This document shows, piece after piece, positions 16,423 to 25,111 of a stretch of DNA of 59,837 bases. Below the pieces are notes generated by a model. That model was not told the DNA's origin. It worked only from the letters and a program-made list of their open reading frames with translations, and did not search any database. The number at the start of each line of letters is the position of its first letter. The stretch's first letter is position 1. A program made the position numbers and the translations under genes. The DNA comes from Ignavibacteriaceae bacterium (GTDB lineage: Bacteria > Bacteroidota > Ignavibacteria > Ignavibacteriales > Ignavibacteriaceae), in the NCBI GenBank assembly GCA_013388525.1, contig JACAFA010000170.1, positions 1 to 59,837 on the forward strand, written 5' to 3'.

Positions 16423-16478
16423 GAGGGCGAAATTGTGTTACCGGGTGCGCATACCTTTTGTAAACAATTACCACCCTC
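16423..16478. repeat. Imperfect 56-bp hairpin repeat (copy 2)
   Basis: The left arm GAGGGCGAAATTGT and right arm ACAATTACCACCCTC mirror the copy at 15243-15300, including the central CGGGTGCG. Together with the sorting-domain gene it appears to form a duplicated unit. Confidence 0.65.
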
Positions 16479-16507
16479 TTTATGTGCTTTGCTGTCGGGA
16501 AGGATTT

Positions 16508-16813
16508 TCATTTTATTAATTCCATTTCTCTGGATTTAAAATATTCATCAGTAATCATGTGATAGAAATAATTTCCCTTTGGTAAACCATCAGCATAAAA
16601 CTCAATTTCGTAAGTACCTGCTTCCTGATTTTGGGAGATTATTTTTTGAATCACCTGACCTTCAGCATTATTTATCATTATGATTACTTTAGTTTTATAA
16701 GGCACTGAATACCTTATAGTTGTTTTTCCTTTAAATGGATTAGGATTATTTTGGCTCAACTCAAATTTGTCCGGTAGTTTTTTTTGATCAACTAAATTTG
16801 TAAAGATTGCCAT
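16508..16813 (-). CDS. Stand-alone T9SS type A sorting-domain protein, 101 aa (copy 2)
   Basis: The ATG at 16813 is preferred over an upstream ATG at 16849 because GGGGAG lies 8 bases before it. The 101-residue product is nearly all sorting domain: FELSQNNPNPFKGKTTIRY, VIIMINNAEGQVIQKII, then GTYEIEFYADGLPKGNYF and REMELIK. It aligns end to end, without a gap, with the copy at 15336-15641. There is no signal peptide. It lies downstream of promoter B and overlaps the end of a short upstream frame (16788-17021), so translational coupling is possible. Confidence 0.72.
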   Translation of the reverse strand: MAIFTNLVDQKKLPDKFELSQNNPNPFKGKTTIRYSVPYKTKVIIMINNAEGQVIQKIISQNQEAGTYEIEFYADGLPKGNYFYHMITDEYFKSREMELIK

Positions 16814-17021
16814 TAATGATTCTCCCCGAATTAGCGTTGTATTTTCCATTTCGATTAAAATTATTTTTATTAAAATATTTTATATACCAGCCCAAAGCCC
16901 GGTCGTCATTTGCCTGAACAGGACCGGAAATGAATTTGAAAAGGTTTATAAAAAAGCACAAATAAACGGATTGGTTTCTAATTACAATCTTGTTTCCTGA
17001 GCGAAAAATGACCGAAATCAA
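16788..17021 (-). CDS. Possible short leader ORF with signal-peptide-like N-terminus
   Basis: A 77-residue frame starts with TTG at 17021, 8 bases after GGGAGG. That puts the start 47 bases below the expected transcription start of promoter B, close to the 45 and 43 bases at promoters A and C. Its early residues look like a signal peptide (NQSVYLCFFINLFKFISG, then PVQA-ND). It overlaps the stand-alone sorting-domain gene by 26 bases in another frame. It may be a real small exported protein, the decayed front half of a T9SS protein, or chance. No homologue is recognised. Confidence 0.25.
   Translation of the reverse strand: MISVIFRSGNKIVIRNQSVYLCFFINLFKFISGPVQANDDRALGWYIKYFNKNNFNRNGKYNANSGRIINGNLYKFS
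16891..16925. repeat. Short palindrome GCCCGGTC / GACCGG
   Basis: CCCGGTCGTCATTTGCC and GAACAGGACCGG can fold into a hairpin inside the leader region below promoter B. It resembles the other palindromic repeats of this block. Confidence 0.35.
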
Positions 17022-17074
17022 GATTACTGCCTCCCGATGAAAATAAATTAAATGTAATTGAAAAAAGCACGCTA

Positions 17075-17141
17075 CAAATAAACAAAATGAAGACGGGGGG
17101 TGGTTAGTAACTATGTTGCATTCTCTTGCAGCTATGTTGCA
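17075..17141 (-). promoter_or_regulatory. Promoter B with phased TTGCA repeats (proposed HTCS operator)
   Basis: CAAATAAA (TTTATTTG on the minus strand) lies at 17075-17082, followed by a 12-bp gap, a six-G run at 17095-17100, a 16-bp offset to the first TTGCA at 17116, and further TTGCA at 17126 and 17137 (offsets 10 and 21). Geometry matches promoter A base for base over the G run, TAGTTA-like block and CTATGTTGCA. It lies about 200 bases below the 3' end of the HTCS gene and points at the sorting-domain gene. Confidence 0.7.
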
Positions 17142-17226
17142 TTTTTCATTTTGAGCTCATTTTTCGCTGAAAATTGAATGTGTTGGTTTATTGAGATGAA
17201 AAAGTCTGATTACTAAAACTGATAGA
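17142..17226. other. Remainder of the gap between promoter B and the HTCS gene
   Basis: AT-rich DNA with no recognised signal. A small plus-strand frame follows it. Confidence 0.4.
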
Positions 17227-17373
17227 ATGAAAATACCGGGGCTAAAAAAAACAGTTGAAACCGTTAGCGAATTGCCAGGGATATCAAGTATAACACCGGA
17301 TAAATCCAGTGGAGAATATGATTTATATGTTGATAAAAAAAAAAGGTTCTATTTTACTTCGCTTGGAGCATGA
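17227..17373 (+). CDS. Possible 48-aa small protein antisense to the HTCS 3' end
   Basis: An ATG frame of 48 residues begins MKIPGLKKTVETVSELPG and ends YFTSLGA, overlapping the last 25 bases of the HTCS gene on the opposite strand. The composition is protein-like (charged, mixed hydrophobic), but no strong ribosome site precedes it and no homologue is recognised. Treat it as a candidate only. Confidence 0.2.
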   Translation: MKIPGLKKTVETVSELPGISSITPDKSSGEYDLYVDKKKRFYFTSLGA

Positions 17374-20300
17374 CCGAATTCTTCTTTGAAGCATCGGCTG
17401 AAGTAGGCAGGACTTGAAAATCCAACCTGGTAAGAAATTTCCGAAATAGTTCCTTTCTTTTCTTCTATCATTTGCTTTGCTTTTGCCAGACGTACACTTC
17501 TTAAATATACGCTTGCTGATTTACCGGTTAATGCCTTTAACTTTCTGTGCATTTGTGATCTGCTCATTCCAACATCTTTGCCGAATTCCTCAATGCTGAA
17601 TTCTTCTTCGGCAAGGTGTTCATCAATAACTGACATAATTCTGTTCATAAACTGCTCATCGAGACAGCTTAACCTCGTTTTTTCCGGTTTCTGTACTTCA
17701 GCGGTTACAATACCAAATTTTTCCTGCAGCATTCTTCTTGTTTCAATGAGATTTTTTATTCTTGCAAGAAGTTCATCCGAATCAAATGGTTTAACAAGAT
17801 AATCATCCGCACCTAATCCTAAACCCTGAAGCTTGCTGTCCTTATCTGATTTTGCAGTAAGAAGTATTATTGGAATGTGACTGGTTTTATCATTCTGTCT
17901 CAGCTGCCTTGTTAATTCATAACCATCCATCCTGGGCATCATAATATCACTTACTATCAGATCGGGAATAAATTTTTCCGCCTTCTTCAATCCCTGCTCA
18001 CCGTTTGCTGCTTCTTCAACATGGTAAATTTCCTTCAGTGCATCTTTAATGTATTCTCTGACATCAGCATTGTCTTCAACAATAAGCACAATTGTTTTAT
18101 CAATCAGATTTTCATTCAACAGATCCTCTGCTTCTGAATTTCCTTTAGTGAGTTCTTCAGCGTTTTCAATTTTACGCATTTCAAAATCAGCAGGCTCAAT
18201 AATTTCATCCTCTTTAAGATGCTCTCTGCCAAGCAGGAAGAGAAGCTTTACTTCCGTCCAGTGACCTTCTTCGCTATCAACGAAAATATTTCCTTTATGT
18301 AATTCAACGAGTTCTTTAGTTAATGCTAAACCGATTCCTGTTCCTTCGTGCTCTCTTGTATATGAGCCATCCACCTGATAGAATCTGTCGAATATCTTTG
18401 TCAATTCTCCTTTTGGTATTCCAATACCTGAATCCCGGATAATTATCTCAACTTGATTTGCTGTTGTCTCACTCAGCTTAACCGTAACTCTTCCTCCTGA
18501 AGGCGTAAATTTGAACGCATTGGACATCAGATTGGTTATTATTTTCTCCAGTTTCTCTTTATCGAAATAAGCTTCAACATTTTCTTTTTCCATAATTATT
18601 TTCAGAGAAATGTCTTTCTGTTCAGCAATAGATTCGAACTCCATCACGAGACCTTTAACGAATTGTGCAATATTACCGGGAGAAGCATTTAGTTTTAATT
18701 TTCCTGCTTCAAGTCTTGAGAGATCAAGAAGCTGATTAATAAGATTCAACAGCCTCTTAGCATTTCCTTTTATCAGGTTAGCCTGCTTTAGTCCATCTTC
18801 ATCTTTTGTTTTCGAAATAAGTCTTTCAACAGGACCGAGAATCAGAGTGAGTGGTGTACGGAATTCGTGAGAAATGTTTGCGTAAAAGTTAGATTTTATT
18901 CTGTCTACTTCTTCAAGTTTTTTTGCGTGCTCTTGTTCTAATTTTAGCTGGGTTCGCATCCGTTGCCGGTTCAAATAAATTCTTGTTGATACTGTAAATA
19001 TTAAAACACCTATAAAACCATAAATAATATAAGCCCACCATGTTGCCCACCACGGAGGAAGAATTATTATTTTAAGAGATGTGCCTGCTTCATTCCAGAT
19101 GCCGTCATTATTTGAGCCTTTAACTACTAAAGTATATTCTCCGGGTTCAAGATTTGTGTAAGTAACAAATCTTCTTTTGGAATCAGTGAATGTCCGGTTC
19201 TGATCGAATCCTTCAAGAAAATAAGAATACAGATTTTTTTCAGGATTATGAAAGTCGAGAGCAGAAAATTCAAAAGAGATTATATTATCATTGTAGTTTA
19301 ACTCAATCTGTTGCGTTTCGGTGATTGATCTCTGCAATACTGTTCTACTCCACTTTGCATCATATCCGACATTTACAGGTTTATGAAGCAGCTGAAAGTC
19401 TGTAATTACAACAGCAGGAACGAGTAAATTATATTTTAAACTATCTGGATGAAAGTAACTAATTCCGTTAGTTCCTCCGAAATACATCATTCCATTTTTT
19501 GTTTTACAGTAAGCCCAGTTATTAAATTCATTTCCCTGCAGACCGTCTTCGACTCCAAAATTACTGAAGCTTTCATTTTTAGGATTAAACCTGCTTAAAC
19601 CCTTATAAGTGCTTATCCATAAATTGCCTGAATTATCTTCAAGAATACCACAAATCATATCGTTAGGTAAACCGTCTTTTTCGTTTAATCTTTTGAATGT
19701 TTTATCTGCCGGATTGAATTTATTAAGTCCGCCACCATTCGTTCCGATCCAGAGCGTGCCTTTTTTATCAATATGAATTACTGAAACTGAATTGTTACTT
19801 AAGCTTAGTGAATTCCCCGGTTCGTTTTTATAGTAAATAAAATCTTTTCCGTTTTTATCCAGCATACCCAGCCCATCGCCATTACTGCCAAACCATAAAT
19901 TACCGGATTTATCTTCGTTTATGGCAAAGATAGTTTCTGAGAAAATACTTTTAGGATTTTCTTCATCGTGATAATAATGAATAAATGTGGTACTGCCCTT
20001 TTCAAGTTTTTCAAGCCCACCGCTACCAAGTCCGATCCATATATTGCCTTTACTATCCAAAAACATCTGTGAAATTGCATTTTGACTGATACTTGAAGGA
20101 TCACCAGGAATTTTTTTAAAGTGAACAAATTTATTTGTTTTCCGGTCAAAACGATTCAATCCATTATCATTAGTACCAATCCACAAATTTCCAAAACTGT
20201 CCTCACAAATAGAGCTAATAGAATTACTGTTGATGCTGTAAGGATCATCCTGCTCATAAAAATAATGGATGAACTTATTTGTTTTTCTGTTCAATCTGTT

Positions 20301-21473
20301 CAGTCCGATGACATCAGTACCAACCCACAAATCACCAAAGCGATCTTCATAAATCGGAAAGATACTATTACCGCTGAGGCTGTTGGGGTCATCCGGATTG
20401 TGAACAATGGTAATAAACTTTTTATCTGTTCTTGTATATTTATTTATCCCGCCGTTCCAGGTACCAAACCAAAGAATCCCGGTTCTGTCCTCGCAAATAG
20501 AAATAACTGTGTTATCATTTAAAGATTTTGGATCATTTGAACTTTGTTGATAGAAGATAAACTTTTCTTCCTGTCTGTTAAAAACAGCTAAACCGCCTCC
20601 ATCTGTGCCAATCCATAATGTTCCGTCGCTGTCTTCAAATATGGTCCAGATGTAATTTGAAAAATTTGATTGATCCGAAGCTATTGAGTAGCGCTCGAAA
20701 TTGCCAGACTCCCGATCAAATTTATTTATTCCACCTTTATCTGTACCAACCCAGAAGTTTCCGGCGCGGTCTTCAAAAATTGATGTTATGTAATTACTGC
20801 TAATACTTTTTGAATCTGCGGGGTTGTGTTTATAGGAAGTGAAGTTTTCTTTTTCTCTGTTAAACTTATTCAGTCCACCCGTAATTGTTCCTATCCAAAG
20901 AGTGCCATTTCGGTCTTCATAAATTGAATAGACAGAATTTCCATTTAAACTCGAAGAATCATCAGGATTGTTCTTATAGCAAAAGAATTTATTTTTCTGA
21001 GGGTCGAAACTGTTCAGTCCATCGCTTGTTCCAATCCATATTTTTCCTGACTTGTCACAATAAAGCGAAATTATACTATTGCTGCTGATACCGGACGGAT
21101 TATTCGCGTCGTACTGGTAGCGGGTAAACTTCTCAGTAATTGGATCAAATTTATTTAAACCACTATTCCAGGTACCTATCCACAGATTCCCTTTATCGTC
21201 TTTACATATCGTCCGGATACTGTTTTCGCTTATGGTTGTGGTATCACCTTCAACTGACTTATAAACAGTAAACTTGTATCCATCATATCTATTTAAACCA
21301 TTGTAAGTGCCAAACCAAAGAAATCCTTTGTTATCCTGTATGATACTGAAAACTGAATTTGATGCCAGCCCATCCTGGGATGTTAGATGAGTAAACTGAA
21401 TATCTTTCTTTTGTGCAAAAGATAATGCAGCCTCGAAAATGATGATTAAATATATTTTTTCTTTAAAGGACAT
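17349..21473 (-). CDS. Hybrid two-component regulator (HTCS): sensor propellers, histidine kinase, receiver and AraC-type DNA-binding domain
   Basis: This 1374-residue inner-membrane regulator joins a whole two-component pathway in one chain. A signal peptide (1-21) is followed by 14 Reg_prop repeats of the form DxxGxLWIGTxxGGLNxF, enough for two seven-bladed periplasmic propellers. A Y_Y_Y domain (about 700-790) and one membrane segment (WAYIIYGFIGVLIFTV) follow. The HisKA box ISHEFRTPL has its His near 868; the ATPase motifs are NLMSNAFKF, DSGIGIP and GTGIGLAL. The receiver has its phospho-Asp in SDIMMPRMDG near 1175. The C-terminal AraC domain (about 1265-1374) has two helix-turn-helices. 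Its ligand is unknown. It lies between promoter B and a PDAPPRII gene. Confidence 0.95.
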   Translation of the reverse strand: MSFKEKIYLIIIFEAALSFAQKKDIQFTHLTSQDGLASNSVFSIIQDNKGFLWFGTYNGLNRYDGYKFTVYKSVEGDTTTISENSIRTICKDDKGNLWIGTWNSGLNKFDPITEKFTRYQYDANNPSGISSNSIISLYCDKSGKIWIGTSDGLNSFDPQKNKFFCYKNNPDDSSSLNGNSVYSIYEDRNGTLWIGTITGGLNKFNREKENFTSYKHNPADSKSISSNYITSIFEDRAGNFWVGTDKGGINKFDRESGNFERYSIASDQSNFSNYIWTIFEDSDGTLWIGTDGGGLAVFNRQEEKFIFYQQSSNDPKSLNDNTVISICEDRTGILWFGTWNGGINKYTRTDKKFITIVHNPDDPNSLSGNSIFPIYEDRFGDLWVGTDVIGLNRLNRKTNKFIHYFYEQDDPYSINSNSISSICEDSFGNLWIGTNDNGLNRFDRKTNKFVHFKKIPGDPSSISQNAISQMFLDSKGNIWIGLGSGGLEKLEKGSTTFIHYYHDEENPKSIFSETIFAINEDKSGNLWFGSNGDGLGMLDKNGKDFIYYKNEPGNSLSLSNNSVSVIHIDKKGTLWIGTNGGGLNKFNPADKTFKRLNEKDGLPNDMICGILEDNSGNLWISTYKGLSRFNPKNESFSNFGVEDGLQGNEFNNWAYCKTKNGMMYFGGTNGISYFHPDSLKYNLLVPAVVITDFQLLHKPVNVGYDAKWSRTVLQRSITETQQIELNYNDNIISFEFSALDFHNPEKNLYSYFLEGFDQNRTFTDSKRRFVTYTNLEPGEYTLVVKGSNNDGIWNEAGTSLKIIILPPWWATWWAYIIYGFIGVLIFTVSTRIYLNRQRMRTQLKLEQEHAKKLEEVDRIKSNFYANISHEFRTPLTLILGPVERLISKTKDEDGLKQANLIKGNAKRLLNLINQLLDLSRLEAGKLKLNASPGNIAQFVKGLVMEFESIAEQKDISLKIIMEKENVEAYFDKEKLEKIITNLMSNAFKFTPSGGRVTVKLSETTANQVEIIIRDSGIGIPKGELTKIFDRFYQVDGSYTREHEGTGIGLALTKELVELHKGNIFVDSEEGHWTEVKLLFLLGREHLKEDEIIEPADFEMRKIENAEELTKGNSEAEDLLNENLIDKTIVLIVEDNADVREYIKDALKEIYHVEEAANGEQGLKKAEKFIPDLIVSDIMMPRMDGYELTRQLRQNDKTSHIPIILLTAKSDKDSKLQGLGLGADDYLVKPFDSDELLARIKNLIETRRMLQEKFGIVTAEVQKPEKTRLSCLDEQFMNRIMSVIDEHLAEEEFSIEEFGKDVGMSRSQMHRKLKALTGKSASVYLRSVRLAKAKQMIEEKKGTISEISYQVGFSSPAYFSRCFKEEFGHAPSEVK

Positions 21474-21548
21474 TTATTTTTTTATGAAAAGCATCCAGTT
21501 ATAAATAATGCTTAAAGATAAAGAATCAAATTATTCGTTAATACTTTT

Positions 21549-21884
21549 TTAGGTGTAACGAATAATTCTTGGCGGTGCGTCCGGTGGAAGTGGTTGAGCT
21601 CCGCTAGTCATAATTACACAAACCGAATAATACTTTATTCGAATATTATTGTTTGGCTGTTGGACAGTTAATATCTCATCAGCATTTTGATTAACTGTAA
21701 AACTGCAAATACGATTACAATTACTGAAAAAATCTTCGGGATTATGAAATAAAACTTCAAAAGTTTCGTTATCACCACTTTCCACATAAAAACGAACCTC
21801 ATCTCCATCTCTAACGTCAGGTCCGCTGGGTTTTACCTCAATTTTCCCATTTACTAATTTTAATCTAATTTGATGTTGTGTCAT
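21549..21884 (-). CDS. Small PDAPPRII-family protein without signal peptide
   Basis: The protein has 111 residues and no signal peptide (MTQHQIRLKLVNGKIEVKP). A beta-rich segment VRDGDEVRFYVES is followed by FEVLFHNPEDFFSNC and the tail YYSVCVIMT..PPDAPPRIIRYT, which it shares with the exported 135-aa protein at 13923-14330. It is 75 bases upstream of the HTCS gene on the same strand, so the two may be one operon and the protein could be linked to the signalling. GGAGGATG overlaps the start region. The function is unknown. Confidence 0.68.
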   Translation of the reverse strand: MTQHQIRLKLVNGKIEVKPSGPDVRDGDEVRFYVESGDNETFEVLFHNPEDFFSNCNRICSFTVNQNADEILTVQQPNNNIRIKYYSVCVIMTSGAQPLPPDAPPRIIRYT

Positions 21885-22257
21885 TTCATCCTCCCAAAAA
21901 AATTAATTGAAAAAGATTTGTTTAATTCCCCTGAAAGAAATTCATTGTATAAAAAATTATAAATACGTTGTATGCCGATATGAATATCAGGTAAGTATAA
22001 AAACTGAAGCGATTGGGTAGAAACAATAAACTGTTTCACTGGTTTACTTCTTCAGCTAATTTATGTATGAAATTAATAAATGCACCAAACTGCCTGCCCT
22101 CAACTTTTGAAAATAGTTTCACTATAATTTGCACAATGAAAAGTTAAGAAGCAAAAAGAAGAACTTTTACAACACCCAGAGTTGCTATTAATGATATAAG
22201 AAACGAGTTTTGCTTAATTTTCCTTATAATCTGAAAAGTTCATCAATTGAATAAAAA
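21885..22257. other. 437-base intergenic region; weak 32-aa remnant only
   Basis: No full gene is seen. On the minus strand a GTG frame at 22036-22134 reads VKLFSKVEGRQFGAFINF and ends with AEEVNQ, which is protein-like but only 32 residues and probably the tail of a lost gene. The rest is AT-rich, and a terminator closes the region. Confidence 0.4.
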
Positions 22258-22284
22258 AGCCCTATCCGATAATTGGATAGGGCT
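22254..22284 (-). terminator. Rho-independent terminator of the BNR/T9SS gene
   Basis: The stem AGCCCTATCC / GGATAGGGCT with a 7-base loop is followed on the minus strand by a T tract. It lies 37 bases after the stop. Confidence 0.87.
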
Positions 22285-22321
22285 ACAGGATAGTGATAAA
22301 TCCCGAAATAATTTTCAAATA

Positions 22322-25111
22322 TTATTTCATTAACATTAGTTTCTTTGACGCAGTATAATTAGCTGCTTCTATTCTGTATACGTATACTCCGCTCGATAAT
22401 CCACTTGCATCAAAGTTCATTTCATATCTGCCCGCCTTTTGTGTTGCGTTCACGATTGTAGCTACTTCTTCTCCTAACATATTGTAAACTGCTAACTTCA
22501 CAAATCCATCTTCCGGTATTGAGTACTTTATTGTTGTACTCGGATTAAATGGATTCGGATAGTTTTGTTCAAGCGCATATTCGAGTGGTATTTCTACTTC
22601 TACATTTACTGCATCTGAATATGTAAATGTTCCGTCGAAATCTATCTGCTTAAGTCTGTACGTGTAATTGCCTTCGCTTAGTTTCGAATCAATAAATGAA
22701 TATGCTTTCGGTTCAGTGGTTGTTCCGAATCCGGCTACATATCCAACTTGTTCAAATGAACCACCGGCATTCATTCGTTGAATCTCGAATCCCTGGTTGT
22801 TGGTTTCTGTTGCAGTTGTCCAGTTCAATTCAACGTCAGCACCGTTTGATAATGCTGTGAACGATGTTAGCTCTACCGGAACTACGTATTCAAGGCAAAA
22901 GTCATCCCAATATACATAATCCAGGTTGAATGAATAACCATCATAAGTTATTTCAAGTTGAAGGTTTGAGTTGCCCGATACCGGCGTGGTAAAACTTCCT
23001 GTTACTGTCGTCGGACCAATATTTCCTGTAGGATTGGTTTCCGTGTAAAGCGGAATTGAAGTTGTTCCTCCATCATAAGTAATTCCGATTGTTATTATAC
23101 CACTTGGATTAGCATACCAATCCAGATAAAATTTGAATGAATAATTCACTGGCTGGTTATTTGGCAAATTAATTACAGATGATCTGATTTTGGAAACTCC
23201 GGTAAATGATGGAGTCCAGCTAAATCTTAATTCGGGCGGGGTTCCACCTGCATTAGATGAACTGGCTGCTGACCAGTTGGTAAGACCTGCTGGCCCTACT
23301 ATAGTCCAGTTATTCAGGTTAGTAAATTCTTCACACCATTGGAATAAATTAGGATCCTGCATTGTTGTGAATGTCCATATTGGTCCTGGTACTGTACAGG
23401 TATCATTTTTTCCTTTTATCTGCCAGGAGTAGCTGGTGTTATATGTTAAAGGTTCGAATGGAGCTAAAGATAAAGATGTAATTGGTGCACCGCTGTAAAC
23501 CATATTCAGGTTGCTGCCCTGACCAAACCAAACTTCGATTTGAGAAGCACCAACACCATTTGTCCAGGTTGCTGTATTTCCTGTAAGTGGTAAACCTGTT
23601 GCGCCATTTGCAGGGCTTGGATTTGATGGGGGATCAATCGGGCAAGGAGGTCCAAATGTAACAACTGCGCCCCAACCCTGATAATTTCCGGTTCTGTTAT
23701 CTGCCCAGAATGGATATGCAACATCACCTAATGCTGCAACACCGATATAATCACCAGCATAGCCACCGGCTAATCCCGGAATCGGTGCAGGTGTGTGTGG
23801 CTGGTCACTAACTTTGAAATTTTCAAAAGTAGTTCCGCCATCAAGTGATCTTGCCATATAAACTTCAGCCTGGCTGTTCGGAACGTTTCGACTGTCGTAA
23901 AATACAAGCATCAACTGACCTGTTGCCTGGTCTACTGTGCACCATGAATAATATTGATCTTTTCCATTATTAAGAGCATCATCGTTTACACGAACAGGAG
24001 TTGACCAGTTAGCTCCACCATTAGTAGATGTGATCATAACTATGTCAGGATCACTTCCTGCCGGAGAAACACCCCGCTGAGGCCAGGTTATATAAATCCA
24101 TCCATTACGTGGACCACCGGATCTGTCAACTGCCATTGATGGAAATGAGGCTACTCTTATTCCACTTTTACTCGATAATGTTCCTCTTATTCCAAAGTTG
24201 GTTGCTTGATAAGCATATATTGGTGTAGACCATGTAGCACCACCATCTGTTGATTTAACAAATCCGATTCCATCTTCACCAGTAGAAACGCTTCCATCAA
24301 CATAAACTGCGAAAGCTACGTAAACTTCACCGTTAGGTCCTGTCTGAACATTAGCACCCTGATGAAGATAACCACCTAAAGCTGAACTTAAATTGATTGA
24401 TGAAGCAGACCAAGTCTGACCAAAATTTGTTGATAATCTAAGAACTGCACGATAATTATTTGTTCCGCCAAAATCTGTCCATACGCAGTAAGCCCTATTT
24501 AAATACGGACTCGTAGTATGTTTGTCAACCATAAAATGATTTTTATCAGCAACGCTGCCCGGATTAGGAGCAATTGTATATGAACTCCAGTTTGCACCGT
24601 TGTTAGTTGAAGTAGCAACACCCTGACCGTAAGCATTAGTAATAAAGTTTTCGTAAAATCTTCCGTCCGCTCCAATAACAGATACAGGGTCTCCGGAGTT
24701 TGTTCCAAAAGGAGGATTATCAAATCCGGTCCAGTTTGTTGCACCATCTAATGACCAATATACTCCGGTACCATAAAGAGTTGTCACAGGATAATTTGTA
24801 GCATTGGCAGAACCAAAAACAATATTGTTATTAGTTGGATGTACATCAATGCTCATCTCTGATTGAGTTGTGTTTGTCCCCGGCTTTGGTCTGAAATTGG
24901 GACTAACTGTAATACCCGTTCCCAGATCATAATATTTAATAATCGGATCAGCAGGCACCCAGTCATTAGGTAATTCGATTTTATTAGGACTATTGCGATC
25001 GATTTGTGGTACAGACCAAATCGCTTCGTCACCTGATACTCCCTGTGCAAACAAGCTTCCCGTACTTGTTAACATCAAGAGAGCAAAGAACAAAGTTGTG
25101 AGATTCTTCAT
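22322..25111 (-). CDS. Exported BNR-repeat (sialidase-fold) protein with T9SS type A sorting domain
   Basis: The 929-residue protein starts with a signal peptide ending LFAQ. Residues about 60-480 contain repeated Asp-box motifs of the S-x-D-x-G-x-x-W kind (STDGGATWS, STNGGANWS, SLDGATNW, SLDGGTTF), diagnostic of a six-bladed sialidase-like propeller. The catalytic arginine triad and acid of true sialidases were not identified, so enzyme activity is not claimed. A fibronectin-like domain with PSNPSPANGATGLP follows, then a jelly-roll region near 590-740. The last 90 residues are the sorting domain (NYPNPFNPSTTIKYSIPEDG, KLMLMK). The C-terminal 160 residues closely match the next gene upstream. 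GGAG precedes the ATG. Confidence 0.88.
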   Translation of the reverse strand: MKNLTTLFFALLMLTSTGSLFAQGVSGDEAIWSVPQIDRNSPNKIELPNDWVPADPIIKYYDLGTGITVSPNFRPKPGTNTTQSEMSIDVHPTNNNIVFGSANATNYPVTTLYGTGVYWSLDGATNWTGFDNPPFGTNSGDPVSVIGADGRFYENFITNAYGQGVATSTNNGANWSSYTIAPNPGSVADKNHFMVDKHTTSPYLNRAYCVWTDFGGTNNYRAVLRLSTNFGQTWSASSINLSSALGGYLHQGANVQTGPNGEVYVAFAVYVDGSVSTGEDGIGFVKSTDGGATWSTPIYAYQATNFGIRGTLSSKSGIRVASFPSMAVDRSGGPRNGWIYITWPQRGVSPAGSDPDIVMITSTNGGANWSTPVRVNDDALNNGKDQYYSWCTVDQATGQLMLVFYDSRNVPNSQAEVYMARSLDGGTTFENFKVSDQPHTPAPIPGLAGGYAGDYIGVAALGDVAYPFWADNRTGNYQGWGAVVTFGPPCPIDPPSNPSPANGATGLPLTGNTATWTNGVGASQIEVWFGQGSNLNMVYSGAPITSLSLAPFEPLTYNTSYSWQIKGKNDTCTVPGPIWTFTTMQDPNLFQWCEEFTNLNNWTIVGPAGLTNWSAASSSNAGGTPPELRFSWTPSFTGVSKIRSSVINLPNNQPVNYSFKFYLDWYANPSGIITIGITYDGGTTSIPLYTETNPTGNIGPTTVTGSFTTPVSGNSNLQLEITYDGYSFNLDYVYWDDFCLEYVVPVELTSFTALSNGADVELNWTTATETNNQGFEIQRMNAGGSFEQVGYVAGFGTTTEPKAYSFIDSKLSEGNYTYRLKQIDFDGTFTYSDAVNVEVEIPLEYALEQNYPNPFNPSTTIKYSIPEDGFVKLAVYNMLGEEVATIVNATQKAGRYEMNFDASGLSSGVYVYRIEAANYTASKKLMLMK

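Noticed and set aside
16299..16511. 70-aa minus-strand ORF with EGGNCLQKV, considered as a peptide natural-product precursor
   Set aside because: It lies across the hairpin repeat. The other copy carries a two-base length change and a stop, so coding is not conserved; no processing genes are nearby.
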